From NCBI GenBank assembly GCA_963752915.1, contig CAVVZZ010000002.1:62001-126000 (forward strand): 64,000 nucleotides of DNA. The letters are read 5' to 3'. The position numbers and the translations under genes were made by a program. The notes beneath the pieces were generated by a model, which saw only the letters and a list, made by a program, of their open reading frames with translations, had not been told where the DNA came from and did not search any database. The DNA comes from DATJPR01 sp963752915 (lineage in GTDB: Bacteria; Bacteroidota; Ignavibacteria; UBA10030; UBA6906). Positions 17,070 to 27,200 of this stretch are shown piece by piece; the first letter of the stretch is position 1, and the number at the start of each line of letters is the position of its first letter.

Positions 17070-18497
17070 CTACGCGCTGCGCCTCTGATACTCTTCGACA
17101 TTCAACGGCAGGAGGATGGTGAACTTCGTCCCCTTCCCCCATTCACTGTCCACAGTGATGTCCCCGCCAAAACTTTTCATAATCCCGTAGCTGACCCACA
17201 GTCCCAACCCGGTCCCTTCACCCACCCGTTTCGTCGTAAAGAACGGCTCGAAGATCTTCGGGATGTGGTCCGGCTGAATGCCCTTCCCGTCGTCCGTGAT
17301 CGTGATCCTGACAAGCTCTTCGTCTCGCTCGATTTCCGAAACGATTGTTCCCTTCTTCCCCTGCAGGGCGTCGACGGCATTCAGAAGGATATTGATGAAG
17401 ACCTGCGAGAGCTGATCGGGGACAAGGAACAGCAACGGGATCTGCATCCGGACATGCGTCAGGAATGTGACATCCTTCCCTTTCTTCCCCATCTTCACGA
17501 TCTCGACGGCGTCGGAGAGATTCTTCACGATGTCGGTGGGGACCACCTGGTAATTGGACGGGCGCGAAAAGTCGACGAGGTCGCGGATGATTTTCGTGAT
17601 CCGGTGCACCTGGGATTCAACCAGCCCCAGCTTGTCCTTGGCGAAGTCGTCCTGAATCGTCCGCTGGAGCACCTGGACGATCGACGATATCGATGCGAGC
17701 GGGTTGCCAACTTCATGCGCGATCCCGGCGGCAAGCGTCCCGATGCTCTCCATTTTTTGTGAATGCATCAATTGCTGCTCGAGGGCCTTCTGCTCGGTGA
17801 TGTCGCGGTGGGAACCGAGGTATCCGACCACCTGACCATCGTTGCCGATGATCGGAGAAATCAGGAGCTGGGTAAAGAGAGGTTCGCCGTTCTTCCGACG
17901 GTTTTCCACTTCCCCCTGCCAAACTTTCCCGACACTGATGACCTTCCAGATTCGCCGCCAGAATTCCTTCGCGTACTTCCGGCTGGAGAGGATATTCGGG
18001 TTCCGGCCGATGAGTTCTTCCTTGCTGTACCCTGACGCACGTTCGAACGCCGGGTTGACATACACCATCGCTCCCTGGCTGTCCGTGATCTGGATGGGGT
18101 TGACGGTATAGTGGACCACATTGGAGAAGCGCAGGAGTTCGAGCTCCCGCTGTTTCGAAAGAGAGACATCGCGGGCAAACACATACATGTGGTCGCCGTC
18201 GTGCTCCTCCGGCGGACCGATGGTGAGCATCGCGTCGATGATCGTTCCCTCCGCTCCCAGGAACTGGACTTCCATCGGAGGCTCGGGGCCGGCGGCCGAA
18301 AGCTTCAACCGCGGCCTCGGCGAGTCTGGGGCGAGCAGCGTATCAAACCGGACAGTGCCGAGTTCCTCAGCGTCCAGCGCAAGAAGCTTGCGCGCTCGAT
18401 CATTGCAGTAAAGAACGACCTGCTTCGATGAAACGACGAAGCACATCTCCGGGATTACGTCCAGCAACCGCTCGGCTATGTGGGGTAGTAGGGGCAT
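17070..18497 (-). CDS. PAS-domain sensor histidine kinase
   Basis: About 475 residues from ATG 18497 (AAGG upstream; an in-frame TTG lies at 18545). Two PAS-like domains occupy the N-terminal half, the second with YVNPAFERASGYSKEELIGRN and a PAC segment ending GSHRDITEQK. Then come the dimerisation/phospho-acceptor box GIAHEVGNPLASI (His261) and the HATPase core with the N box (NILLNAVDAL), DDGKGI, FEPFFTTK and GTGLGL. There are no membrane spans, so it senses a cytoplasmic signal, perhaps redox or ligand through PAS. It is the probable partner of the sigma-54 regulator encoded next. No PAS cofactor can be assigned from sequence. Confidence 0.92.
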   Translation of the reverse strand: MPLLPHIAERLLDVIPEMCFVVSSKQVVLYCNDRARKLLALDAEELGTVRFDTLLAPDSPRPRLKLSAAGPEPPMEVQFLGAEGTIIDAMLTIGPPEEHDGDHMYVFARDVSLSKQRELELLRFSNVVHYTVNPIQITDSQGAMVYVNPAFERASGYSKEELIGRNPNILSSRKYAKEFWRRIWKVISVGKVWQGEVENRRKNGEPLFTQLLISPIIGNDGQVVGYLGSHRDITEQKALEQQLMHSQKMESIGTLAAGIAHEVGNPLASISSIVQVLQRTIQDDFAKDKLGLVESQVHRITKIIRDLVDFSRPSNYQVVPTDIVKNLSDAVEIVKMGKKGKDVTFLTHVRMQIPLLFLVPDQLSQVFINILLNAVDALQGKKGTIVSEIERDEELVRITITDDGKGIQPDHIPKIFEPFFTTKRVGEGTGLGLWVSYGIMKSFGGDITVDSEWGKGTKFTILLPLNVEEYQRRSA

Positions 18498-18795
18498 TAA
18501 GAACAGGTTCTGCCTTAAGGTATCAAAATTGCGCCCGAAGTTCAATGAACGGCGTAAGGGTCCGCCATTGCGGAAATGCGTATATTAGGCCTCTCCCGTG
18601 CACAGCATGATGACCGCCGATAAGCACATACCGCGCAAACTGGAACATGACATTCGCTCGTTCCGATCGATTTTTTCGGGGTTCATCGCGAACGGGCCGA
18701 AGAACTTCAGGCTATCCCGCGATGCATGCCGCACGTCGGATGGCCGTGTCTGCACGGCATGTCATGGGTAACGTCTTGGATACCCGGATGAGGCC
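18498..18795. other. Divergent upstream region containing an in-frame extension of the methyltransferase
   Basis: Between the kinase (minus) and the methyltransferase (plus). From ATG 18610 a plus-strand frame runs 53 codons to TAA at 18769, and this frame is the same as that of the methyltransferase. It ends in ACRTSDGRVCTACHG, a C-x7-C-x2-C pattern like the Fe-S motif of RumA/RlmD enzymes. The true gene may therefore start at 18610 and be interrupted. On the minus strand TTGAAC (18540-18545) and TACCTT (18517-18522) with a 17-base spacer are a weak promoter candidate for the kinase. Confidence 0.5.
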
Positions 18796-19908
18796 GTGTT
18801 GAAAGATGCGGCCTTGCAGGAATTCTGGAAGACAACCGTCCCCACGGATATCCCGCTACAGCCTCTGGTCCAATCGCCCCGCGGTCGTCGCTACCGTGCC
18901 GTCAGCAAACGCAAGGTAGTCCACCGGAGACAAGGGTACATCCTTTCGCTGATGACCCCGGATGAGGGGGGGAGTTCTTCTCCGATCCAGGTCCTCGACT
19001 GCCTGATCGAACCGGAGACCCATGCGGCAATTTTCGCGAAGATCGCCGGGACACTGGCCCGGCAGGGCGACTCACCGCTGCTCGAAGCTTTGAACTATGT
19101 CATCATCAAGGGGAATCTCAAAGAGCACGCGGTGATCCTGAATGTCCGCTCGATCTCCGGACCGGTTGTCAAGCAGGCAAACGCGCTCTCACGCTCCCTG
19201 ACGAGCGCTGTCGATGCCGTGAAGAGCGTTTTTCTTTTCGAGGGAGAAGCTGACGACCGGTTCTATCTCGGGACGAAACGTCCCGACGCTGCGCCGGTCT
19301 TTCGGCGTTTGTTTGGACCGGAGCAGCTCTACGAGCATGTCCATGGCAGGAGTTTCCTTTTCAACCCGCTTGCTTTCTCGCAGGTGAACCCCTCGATCCT
19401 CGACGCGCTTGTCCGGAAGTTGGAAGGCGTTCTCGCGCTGAATGCTCGCGAAACGTTCTATGATCTCTATTGCGGCTACGGGCTCTTCGCTGTCTCTCTT
19501 GCAGGATTGTCACAGCGGGTTCTGGGTGCGGAGTGGTCTCACGCTTCCGTCCTCGACGCGAAGAGGAATGCGGAGCGGAACGGCGTGACGAATGCGCGGT
19601 TTGTTCGGACAGACATTGATGGGACGACCGTTGGAAGTCTTCTCGGACAGAGCCGGCCCTCGGACGTGGCCGTGCTTGATCCACCGAGGAACGGGACTGC
19701 CCCCGGAACAATCGAGGTGCTGGCCTCAAAGCGGCTGCGGAAGGTCGTGCATCTCTTCTGCAACATCGATCTCCTTCCGTCCGAGGTGGCACGCTGGTCC
19801 CAATCCGGCTATACCCTCGACGAGGCAATCCCCTTCGACATGTTTCCCGGAACAGACAGTGTCGAAGTCATGACGGTTCTCTCGGCCCGAGCCGGTCAAC
19901 GAGGTTGA
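18796..19908 (+). CDS. TrmA/RumA-family RNA (uracil-5-)-methyltransferase
   Basis: 370 residues opening on GTG. Class I SAM-methyltransferase motifs of the TrmA/RlmC/RlmD family are clear: FNPLAFSQVNPSILDAL (motif X), FYDLYCGYGLFAVSLAG (SAM binding), AVLDPPRNG (motif IV), LFCNID with the probable catalytic Cys, and FDMFPGTDSVEVMTVL at the C-terminus. These enzymes make m5U in tRNA or 23S rRNA. No TRAM domain is present. The N-terminus begins in mid-domain (EAVLKDAALQEFWK), and an in-frame stretch upstream beyond a TAA at 18769 carries a Cys cluster, so the gene may be interrupted. It overlaps the convergent dipeptidase gene by 13 bases. Confidence 0.82.
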   Translation: MLKDAALQEFWKTTVPTDIPLQPLVQSPRGRRYRAVSKRKVVHRRQGYILSLMTPDEGGSSSPIQVLDCLIEPETHAAIFAKIAGTLARQGDSPLLEALNYVIIKGNLKEHAVILNVRSISGPVVKQANALSRSLTSAVDAVKSVFLFEGEADDRFYLGTKRPDAAPVFRRLFGPEQLYEHVHGRSFLFNPLAFSQVNPSILDALVRKLEGVLALNARETFYDLYCGYGLFAVSLAGLSQRVLGAEWSHASVLDAKRNAERNGVTNARFVRTDIDGTTVGSLLGQSRPSDVAVLDPPRNGTAPGTIEVLASKRLRKVVHLFCNIDLLPSEVARWSQSGYTLDEAIPFDMFPGTDSVEVMTVLSARAGQRG

Positions 19909-20603
19909 GGTTGGGAAAAGTGTTCAAACGGCAGGTCGAGAATCGGATATGATGCCCATGTCTTGAAATCGAAATGCCACCACTCCCCACGGTTGACGGT
20001 GAACCCTTCCGCCTCCATGGCGCGGCGGAGCAGCTCCCGATGCGCGCGCTCGACAGCAGTCCCTCCGTTGTACGCCGGTGACGCCCGCCGGCTGAACTCA
20101 TCGTAGCCGCTGGGCATCGGAACCTCCTGACCGGTCTTGCGATCATAGAGCGTCAGGTCAATTGCACACCCACGGTTGTGGATCGAGCCCTTCCGCGGGT
20201 CGGCGACGAATCCGCGCTTCGCGGGGGGCGTCTCATCCCAGAACTTCTTTGTCACCTCCCACGGTCGATACGCGTCAAACACCGCGAGACCGTACCCTCT
20301 CCGTCTCAGGGCGGCATTCACACGGACCAATGCAAGTGCTGCGGGCCTTTGCAGAAACGCCCGCGCCTGGCTGTACATCGGTCGGCCCATGAAGTTGTCC
20401 GATCTCGCATAGTGGATGTCCAGGTGGAGGGTGGAATCAAGAGTGACGAGTTCGACAAGTTCGGGAGCATGCAACCGTTTCCCATTCTCCCGCGGAGGGC
20501 CGGCGAGCGAGTCGCTGCCGGATTGCGCGGGAGAGACCGCCCAGGCTCCCGCGACGACGAAGAGGAGGAAGAAGATCTGTCGATTGAGCGTTTTGGCGTG
20601 CAT
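19896..20603 (-). CDS. ddpX: D-alanyl-D-alanine dipeptidase, VanX/DdpX family
   Basis: 235 residues with a signal peptide (FFLLFVVAGAWAV), so periplasmic or secreted. The zinc-peptidase motifs of the VanX family (peptidase M15D) are present: FDAYRPW, SIHNRGCAIDL with the His and Asp zinc ligands, and GEWWHFDF with the catalytic Glu and third zinc ligand. Such enzymes cleave D-Ala-D-Ala. In organisms without van clusters they serve peptidoglycan turnover and D-Ala salvage, which fits here as no vanH or vanA relatives are adjacent. The 3' end overlaps the convergent methyltransferase gene by 13 bases. Confidence 0.9.
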   Translation of the reverse strand: MHAKTLNRQIFFLLFVVAGAWAVSPAQSGSDSLAGPPRENGKRLHAPELVELVTLDSTLHLDIHYARSDNFMGRPMYSQARAFLQRPAALALVRVNAALRRRGYGLAVFDAYRPWEVTKKFWDETPPAKRGFVADPRKGSIHNRGCAIDLTLYDRKTGQEVPMPSGYDEFSRRASPAYNGGTAVERAHRELLRRAMEAEGFTVNRGEWWHFDFKTWASYPILDLPFEHFSQPQPR

Positions 20604-20636
20604 AGGATTCTCCGTTGCGCTCTTGGGCCTCGCTCA

Positions 20637-21512
20637 TTATTTCACGAGGAGCATCGCTTTAGTCGCCGTGAACTTCCCTGCTTGAAGTCGATAGTAGTAG
20701 ACTCCACTGGACAGTCCGCGTGCATCAAACGTGAACGTGTACTTCCCTGCCGGGAAGCGGCCGTCGGCGAGTGTGGCGACTTTTCGCCCAAGGACGTCAT
20801 ACACCAGAAGACGCACATCACTGTCCCCTGTCCACTGTCCCCTGATCACTGTTGTCGGATTGAACGGGTTCGGGTAATTCTGCTCCAGCGCGAAGCTCGA
20901 TGGGATACCGTCACCGCCGGACGCGACCCCGACGGTGATCGGATCCGTCCCGCCGAATTCCGTGTAGCGCGCGGCGAACTCCTGGAGATATTGATTGGCA
21001 ATGGCGGGATCGTGGACCACCAGAAGATTTTCGTTGTTCGAATTTTCCGCCGAAGAGGTCCAATTATGAGAACCGGTCAACACCGTCCCTTGCCAATGGT
21101 AGTTCTCCGCATCGATCAAACCATATTTGTGATGGAAGAGGACCGTGATGTTGGCGGGTTTGACCAGGAGATCGACGCCGTTGTTCTTCAGGTACGTCGC
21201 CTGTGATCCCTGATCGGTGGAGTTGTCGACGATGACCCTGGTCTTTCTCCCTGCGTTTTTTTCGGCCAGGATCGTTGAAGCGATATCCGAACGGGTCAGT
21301 GTCAGGAGGGCCGCTTCAATCGAGTGTTCCGCGGTGCTCAGTGCATCGATGATGTGTGACGTCGTATGATCGCTCGGGCTGAAGTAGCATTCGACGTTCC
21401 GTCCGCCGATCACGAACCGGTGCGGCGTATTGTCGGTTTTCCGCGCGCCGAAGCGTGGAAGTCGCGGCATCCGGCACGTCGGTCTCGCTTCCCCACATCT
21501 CGTTGAACTCAA
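20637..21512 (-). CDS. C-terminal part of a T9SS-secreted phospholipase-D-like protein (frameshifted)
   Basis: This 291-codon frame continues the 21509-23992 frame after two frameshifts; its first 20 or so codons are out of the true frame. It contains the second phospholipase-D HKD motif (HHKYGLID) followed by TGSHNWTSSAENSNNEN, then a T9SS type A sorting domain (YPNPFNPTT, VYDVLGR, SSGVYYYRLQAG, ending AMLLVK). Part of the sorting domain reads IRGQWTGDSD instead of the usual I-x-Y-x-LP form because a 7-base repeat array occupies the coding sequence at 20816-20850. The intact protein would be secreted and anchored through T9SS. Confidence 0.8.
   Translation of the reverse strand: MSSTRCGEARPTCRMPRLPRFGARKTDNTPHRFVIGGRNVECYFSPSDHTTSHIIDALSTAEHSIEAALLTLTRSDIASTILAEKNAGRKTRVIVDNSTDQGSQATYLKNNGVDLLVKPANITVLFHHKYGLIDAENYHWQGTVLTGSHNWTSSAENSNNENLLVVHDPAIANQYLQEFAARYTEFGGTDPITVGVASGGDGIPSSFALEQNYPNPFNPTTVIRGQWTGDSDVRLLVYDVLGRKVATLADGRFPAGKYTFTFDARGLSSGVYYYRLQAGKFTATKAMLLVK
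20816..20850. repeat. Heptanucleotide array inside a coding sequence
   Basis: Five in-phase 7-base units on the plus strand: CATCACT, GTCCCCT, GTCCACT, GTCCCCT, GATCACT. They belong to the GTYCMCT family of the intergenic arrays. On the coding (minus) strand they give the residues VIRGQWTGDSD of the sorting domain. Confidence 0.75.
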
Positions 21513-23992
21513 TTGTATAGGCGCCTGCCAGGGCGGGATCCTGGATTTCGATGGAATTCTGGTAGTCGCCGTTCGTCCCCGGATCGGTCGGGTTCCACGA
21601 ACCGGTCCACACCCAGACGCTGTCGGGTGCCCCGCCGCTGTCCGTCGATCACGAAGAACTTGTTGTGCATGAGCCCGGCACCCTGGTTCACGGGATCAAA
21701 GGTATCATCAATGATCGGTATGCCGGCCGCCCGAAGCTGACTGAACCCGGTCCCGGCATTGTCATTGTCCGCTTCGCAGATGACACGAACACTGACCCCA
21801 CGATTCCGAGCGCCAAGCAACGCGTAATAGATATCCGTCCCCACGCTGCCGCTCAGGCTATAAAGAGCAACATCGATGGAGCGATGCGCGTTGTCGATGC
21901 GACGGATGACCAGACTGTCCAGGTGCTGATTGCCCTTCGCGGCGGCGGGCCATGCGAGCGTCGTGTTCACGGATTTGTTGAAGTAGACGTTGATTGTTCC
22001 CGTCGCTGTCGACGGAGATGCCGTGCTCACGACAATGGTCGGCCCGAAGCTGGTGTCCGTTCCTGCCACCGAAAACGCGCTGACATAGTATGCCGTCGCA
22101 GGGTCGAGGCCGTCGACCGCAACCGCGTGGGAAGTCTGCATCGTATCGTTCCCGCGCTCGCCCATGCTGACCGCGGCGTCCTTTCCAAACCGGAGGTGCG
22201 ACGTTCCAGCGTTCAACGTCGCCCATGACACCGTGAATCCCTGCGGGGTGATCTGGCTCTCGACCGGAACGCTTGCGATAATCGGGCCCGACGCAATGAT
22301 GTCGGATACCCCGCGCGGCATAATCTGGTACCCCCCGATATACGGTGATGCGCCAATGAACTGGCCGACCACGCCGACGAGATCAAAGGCACCGCCGGGA
22401 ATCGGTCTACCGATGAGATCGGTGGCATCATCGATCCGGACCGGTGCCGTTCCCGACGAGTCCGCAATCGTATAGTTCTGGTACGCCCAGGATCCCGATG
22501 CCGAGACGGTCACCCGATTAAGCCGGACGAGCATGCATTCATAGGTCTCGACGCCGCCTGCGCCGTCCGTGGTAATCTGCCGGGCGTTCACCGTCGTCGG
22601 TGCCACCGTATTCCCCGCGCTAATCGTGCTGATGAGGAGTGGATTGACAATCTCCGTCAGGCCGCTGAACGGCTGGACCAATCCGGACACCACGATTTCA
22701 TCCCCAGGATGGACGGCGCTGGAAAAACTTGATCCGAATACCGCGAGTCCCGCCGAGTTGTCCTGGATATAGGACGGGCCGCCGAACTCGTTCGCGACCG
22801 TGACGATTCCTCGAACGGTCACCAGCTTGTTGAGCAGGAGAGGGACACCGAAGCTGTCGTTCTCTTTCACGGAGCCGATCGGCAAGGGGGTACTATACAC
22901 GAATACGGTGGGCTGCTTGCTGACAAGTCCGAGCGAATCGATTGCCCCTCCCGTTTGGGCTGCGATAATGAAACTCGCGGTCGAATCAGGCGGCGCGCAG
23001 CTGATCTGAACGACCATGCTGTCGGAGACACCGATCGAAGTCCCGGTGATGCGGATGGTATCTCCCCGTACTGTCCATGAGGGTAAACCGGGGCCTGAGC
23101 ACAGAACCGCAGAGGAGTCATGCGTCCAGCTCCAGCTATTCGGAAGGACGAACGAACAGGCGGTGATTGTTCCCGCAGGATCGCCCTTCACCGTCATCGT
23201 CAGGGGGCCCGTGATTCCGCCATGAAGAATCGCCGGCGCGGCGACGACCGTCCCTTTTCCTCCGGTCGCAGGTGCGCTTCCGGCGTCGGTCTCCTGGCCC
23301 GCGGTAATGATCCAGGGCCCGGGAAAGCCCTGGTCGCGTGTTCCATCGTCGTTGTACGTCACAAGCGAATCGATCAGACCCGCGGGGACGGCGATTTTGA
23401 AGCCTCCCGCGCCGTACGTATAGCCCTCGGCAAGACCATTGTCCTCTGTTCTGTATATTCCCACGATGATCCCCCCCGAAAAAGCAGCAACAGGCTTATT
23501 GACCGCGGGTGAGGTAGTGCGGACAAGCCAGCCACCCGATCCAGACGAATTCATCCCGAGCACGGCAATCGCCAGTGTTGCGCCGGTAAGGTTCGTCGCC
23601 GTTGCTCCGACTTTCGCGGCACGGACTTTTGGGGCCGTCCCCAGAGCATCGTTGTGCTTTGCATAGATCCATCCCGACCAATTGCCCGAACCGTCAATGT
23701 CAACGACGGGGGTATTTCCGGCATAGGTCGTAGTATTGCTCCATTGCGCGCCGGTCCACATGAATTCATTGTTTGTCCCGGAATACACTTTCACATACGC
23801 CTGAGCGCCCGCGCAGGCGCTCCATCCCTGGATCCGCACAAAGAACGCGTACGGATATCCGGTTGACCCTGATCCTCCGCCGCCTGCGACTGCAGAAGGA
23901 AAATATTGTGCAGAAATAGTTTGTGAAAAGAGTGAAACCGGGAGGAAGAGGAATAGCAGAATTGTCGCTCGAGCTACGGAGAGTGAATTCAT
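21509..23992 (-). CDS. N-terminal part of a T9SS-secreted protein with OB-fold, fibronectin-like and phospholipase-D domains (frameshifted)
   Basis: 827 codons with a signal peptide (FLFLPVSLFSQ). About residues 395-560 look like an OB-fold, nucleic-acid-binding-like module (LVTVRGIVTVANEFGG, YIQDNSAGLAVFG). A fibronectin III-like stretch follows (FTVSWATLNAGTSHLRFG), then a phospholipase-D domain (VYFNKSV, HRSIDVALYSL) up to the first HKD motif MHNKFFVIDG. Right after it the frame is lost. Removing one base near 21640 and another near 21455-21475 restores VWTGSWNPTDPG and a second HKD domain in the next frame. The rejoined protein would be about 1,110 residues. The domain mix suggests an extracellular nuclease or phosphodiesterase, which is inference. 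Confidence 0.8.
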   Translation of the reverse strand: MNSLSVARATILLFLFLPVSLFSQTISAQYFPSAVAGGGGSGSTGYPYAFFVRIQGWSACAGAQAYVKVYSGTNNEFMWTGAQWSNTTTYAGNTPVVDIDGSGNWSGWIYAKHNDALGTAPKVRAAKVGATATNLTGATLAIAVLGMNSSGSGGWLVRTTSPAVNKPVAAFSGGIIVGIYRTEDNGLAEGYTYGAGGFKIAVPAGLIDSLVTYNDDGTRDQGFPGPWIITAGQETDAGSAPATGGKGTVVAAPAILHGGITGPLTMTVKGDPAGTITACSFVLPNSWSWTHDSSAVLCSGPGLPSWTVRGDTIRITGTSIGVSDSMVVQISCAPPDSTASFIIAAQTGGAIDSLGLVSKQPTVFVYSTPLPIGSVKENDSFGVPLLLNKLVTVRGIVTVANEFGGPSYIQDNSAGLAVFGSSFSSAVHPGDEIVVSGLVQPFSGLTEIVNPLLISTISAGNTVAPTTVNARQITTDGAGGVETYECMLVRLNRVTVSASGSWAYQNYTIADSSGTAPVRIDDATDLIGRPIPGGAFDLVGVVGQFIGASPYIGGYQIMPRGVSDIIASGPIIASVPVESQITPQGFTVSWATLNAGTSHLRFGKDAAVSMGERGNDTMQTSHAVAVDGLDPATAYYVSAFSVAGTDTSFGPTIVVSTASPSTATGTINVYFNKSVNTTLAWPAAAKGNQHLDSLVIRRIDNAHRSIDVALYSLSGSVGTDIYYALLGARNRGVSVRVICEADNDNAGTGFSQLRAAGIPIIDDTFDPVNQGAGLMHNKFFVIDGQRRGTRQRLGVDRFVEPDRSGDERRLPEFHRNPGSRPGRRLYN

Positions 23993-24057
23993 TCTTTATT
24001 GTCGGTGAAGAGGAATGGATTTTCTTTTAAGATACCGAAGCGTCATTGGAAGAGCAA

Positions 24058-24111
24058 GGAATGAAGGGGAGATCGGGAGAGGGGGTGATGGGGAGACACT
24101 GGTCACTGGTA
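24058..24111. repeat. Short octamer then heptamer tandem array
   Basis: Eight-base units GGAATGAA, GGGGAGAT, CGGGAGAG, GGGGTGAT, GGGGAGAC at 24058-24097, then two 7-base units ACTGGTC and ACTGGTA. It lies in the gap between the phospholipase-D-like gene and the TonB receptor gene. Confidence 0.6.
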
Positions 24112-24172
24112 AGCCACAAAACGCGAACAGTCATGCCAGCAAACGCCGACATGACCGTCGCATTACGTTTTC

Positions 24173-24221
24173 TTCCTACATCTTTCTTCCTACTTCTTAC
24201 TTCCTACTTCGTACTCCAAGC
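24173..24221. repeat. Heptanucleotide tandem array next to a gene end
   Basis: Seven-base units TTCCTAC, ATCTTTC, TTCCTAC, TTCTTAC, TTCCTAC, TTCGTAC, TCCAAGC in phase. The array ends seven bases from the stop of the TonB receptor gene at 24228. Confidence 0.75.
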
Positions 24222-24227
24222 CGGTAT

Positions 24228-27200
24228 CTAGAAGGAGTAGCGCACACCCAGCTGCGCCTGCCACCGCGAGTTCAGGTCGTTGTACTGCCACACCGATCCG
24301 CTGGTGGGGGGAGTGAAGCTGTAGGTCTTGGTTGTGGTATTGTAGTTGATCAGACTGTAGTTCTGATTCGGGACGTACCGTTCACGACCCCAGTTGCTGT
24401 TTAGCATATTGTTGAAGTTCAGCAGATCGATCGTGATCTCAAAACGGTGCGTATCGAAGATCGGGAGAACCTGACCGACATGCAGGTCGAGGTGACCGAT
24501 CCACGGGTTGCGCGCCGTGTTCCGGTCCATGATCTGACCGCGATGCGATTTCAGGTAGTCGTCGCTGTTGATGAACGCATCGAGTGCAGCATACTGGGAA
24601 GCGCTCATCCCGGGGACATCGGCGATGCTGCGCGGGACGTAAATGAGATCGTTTGTAAGTTCACCGTCGCCGTTCCGATCGCCGTTGTACGTGTAGGAGA
24701 AGGGTTCTCCGGAAAACCCGCCGTAGGCCAGGGTGACCGTCGTCGGTGCTTCTACTTCATTGATGTTGAACCACGCGTGTTGATATGACACAGCGGCATT
24801 CACGCGATTCGGACGGTCCCAGTTCGAATAGGCCAGCGGTGCATTGTTCGGGTCTCCGGGGACCGGGTTGAATCGCCACTGCGAATACGCCTGGCTCGAA
24901 ACGACGCTGTTGCGGTCTTTTGAACGGCCGTACGTGTAGCCGATCGTTCCGAACACGCCATCCATCAACGGCCGCTGGATCTGGACGGTAAAGTTCCACT
25001 GATATCCGTCACTATTGTTCTTCATCAGAAGAACATTCGTGAAGGCGTTGTTGATTTTGCGATTCGCATAACGGAACATCGGTCGTCCGTCGATGGAGGA
25101 TGTCGAATCCGCAGACCGCATGTTGATGTCAGCGTAGTTGACATCGTTGAGGGTCTGGCTGTACATAAATTCGACGGTTCCCACGAGATCAAACGGGAGT
25201 TGACGGTCGACGGCAAGGTTGTACCGGAGCAGTTGCGGCATCTTGAAATTCGGATCGGTCACGTCGATTTCCGACGTCGTGACCGGAGCGAACCCCGTGC
25301 GGGGCTGGTTGTACGGATCGCCGGTAAATTTATTCACAAGCAGCGACGCGGTGGAAACGTCGAGGCGCGCCAGCTCGATTCCGGTGTTCCCATACTGATT
25401 GGAAATCCAGACATACGGGACACGGCCGGTAAACACGCCGACACCGCCACGGACCTGCGTGGTCTTGTCGCTCAGGACATCCCAGTTGAAGCCGATACGG
25501 GGTGACCAGAGGACTTTTCCGCTCGGGACTTTATCCGTGCTGATACCGAAGCTGGAAAATGTTGAATCGACCGATTTGTTATACGACGGCTTGTCAGGCA
25601 ACGTGGGAATATCGAAGCGGATGCCTGCAGTGACCTTTACGTTGGGAAGAACCTGCGACTCGACCTGGGCGTACAATCCGTACTGGAGGGCGCTGAACTT
25701 TGCGGCCCAGTTCGGATCAGCGACAGTCGAATAGCTCAATTGATAGCGCGACGGCTGGTTGAGGTCAAACGCGGTGACCGTCGGGAACTCCCAGAAGCCG
25801 TACTGGTTGCGGATGAAGAGGTTCGTGAAATTAAAGAACTCGTTATGTGTTCCAAATGTGAACACGTTGGAACCCGCCAACCAGGTAAAGTTGTCTGTGA
25901 CCTCAAAAATGTCCTGGTCAAGTTTGTTCGCGACGGAGAACTGTTCCGAGCCCGCGTCGAGGGTCAGCGCCGTGCCACGGTAATCGATCTGCACCATGGG
26001 GAACGCTGCTCCCGGCGTATTGCGTATGTCGCGAATGCTCGTATACCCCAGGATCAGTTCGTTGGAGAACTGCGAGCCGAGGGTGCTGGACAGTTGAAGG
26101 ACCGTCTGGTTCGTCGTGCTATTGAAGGTGTACGTCGCGTTCCCATAGTAGAACTTGGCCGTCGTCCGCTGAAGAATGTCATCCGACGCGTCGACGTAAT
26201 TGTGCCGCAGCGTCAGCCGGTTTTGGTCATTGATGTTCCAGTCGATGCGCGCGAACAGTTTCGTGCTCGGGCGAGAGGCTGTCATCGCATCAAACGACCC
26301 CGGGTCATAGCCGTAGCGGCTCCGAAGGATGTTGGCAAACTTCGCCGCCGAGTCCACCGGAATGGGAACGACGTTGGCACCTGTCGCCCCTCCGGCAGAG
26401 AGAACGACATCCGAAGGAGCCTGCCGGCGCGTGATTTCGCCGTTGGCAAAGAAAAAGAGCTGGTTCGGGATGATCGGTCCGCCGACGCGGAAGCCGGTCT
26501 GGAGTTCACTGAAGTTGGCGACCTTTTGCGGCGGGGTGGTCGGCCCGAGGCCCACCTGGTTCTGATTCCGGCCGTAGAAGTACGCCGATCCCGTGTACGT
26601 GTTGGTCCCACTCCGCGTAATGGCGTTCACACCGCCACCGGTAAACCCGTTCTGGCGGACGTCGTACGGGGCAATGACGATCTGGAATTCCTGCAGGGCA
26701 TCGAGGCTGATCGGGTTCGTGTTGGCCTGTCCACCCGGCGTTCCCGTCGTGCCCAGTCCGAACAGATCGTTATCATTCGCGCCGTCGATCTGAATGTTGT
26801 TGAACCGATTGTTGCGCCCCGCAGCATTGCTACCAATGAAAAACGGGGATATGCGTTCGAAATCCTGGAAGCTTCGCGAGACTGTCGGGAGGCGTTCGAT
26901 CGCCTCCTTCGAGACGTTGGTCGCTGCACCCGTCCGCGAGGAACTGATGATCGACGAGCGGTCCGCTACGACATTGACCTCACCAAGCTGAACTGCTTCC
27001 GACACGAGTTTGAAATTGATCCCGAGATTCTGTCCCAGCTGCAGCTGGATGTTTTCCTCTTTCTGTGACCGATAGCCGACCATCGTCGCCGTGATCGTGT
27101 ACGGCCCGCCGGCACGCAGTCCGAGGAGATTGAAATATCCGTCCGATCGTGTGCTGATCCCGTACACCGTTCCGCTTGGAACGTGCACCGCAACCACATT

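Noticed and set aside
21440..21660. Programmed frameshifting
   Set aside because: No slippery heptamer or shared motif at the four break points; base error or decay is simpler.
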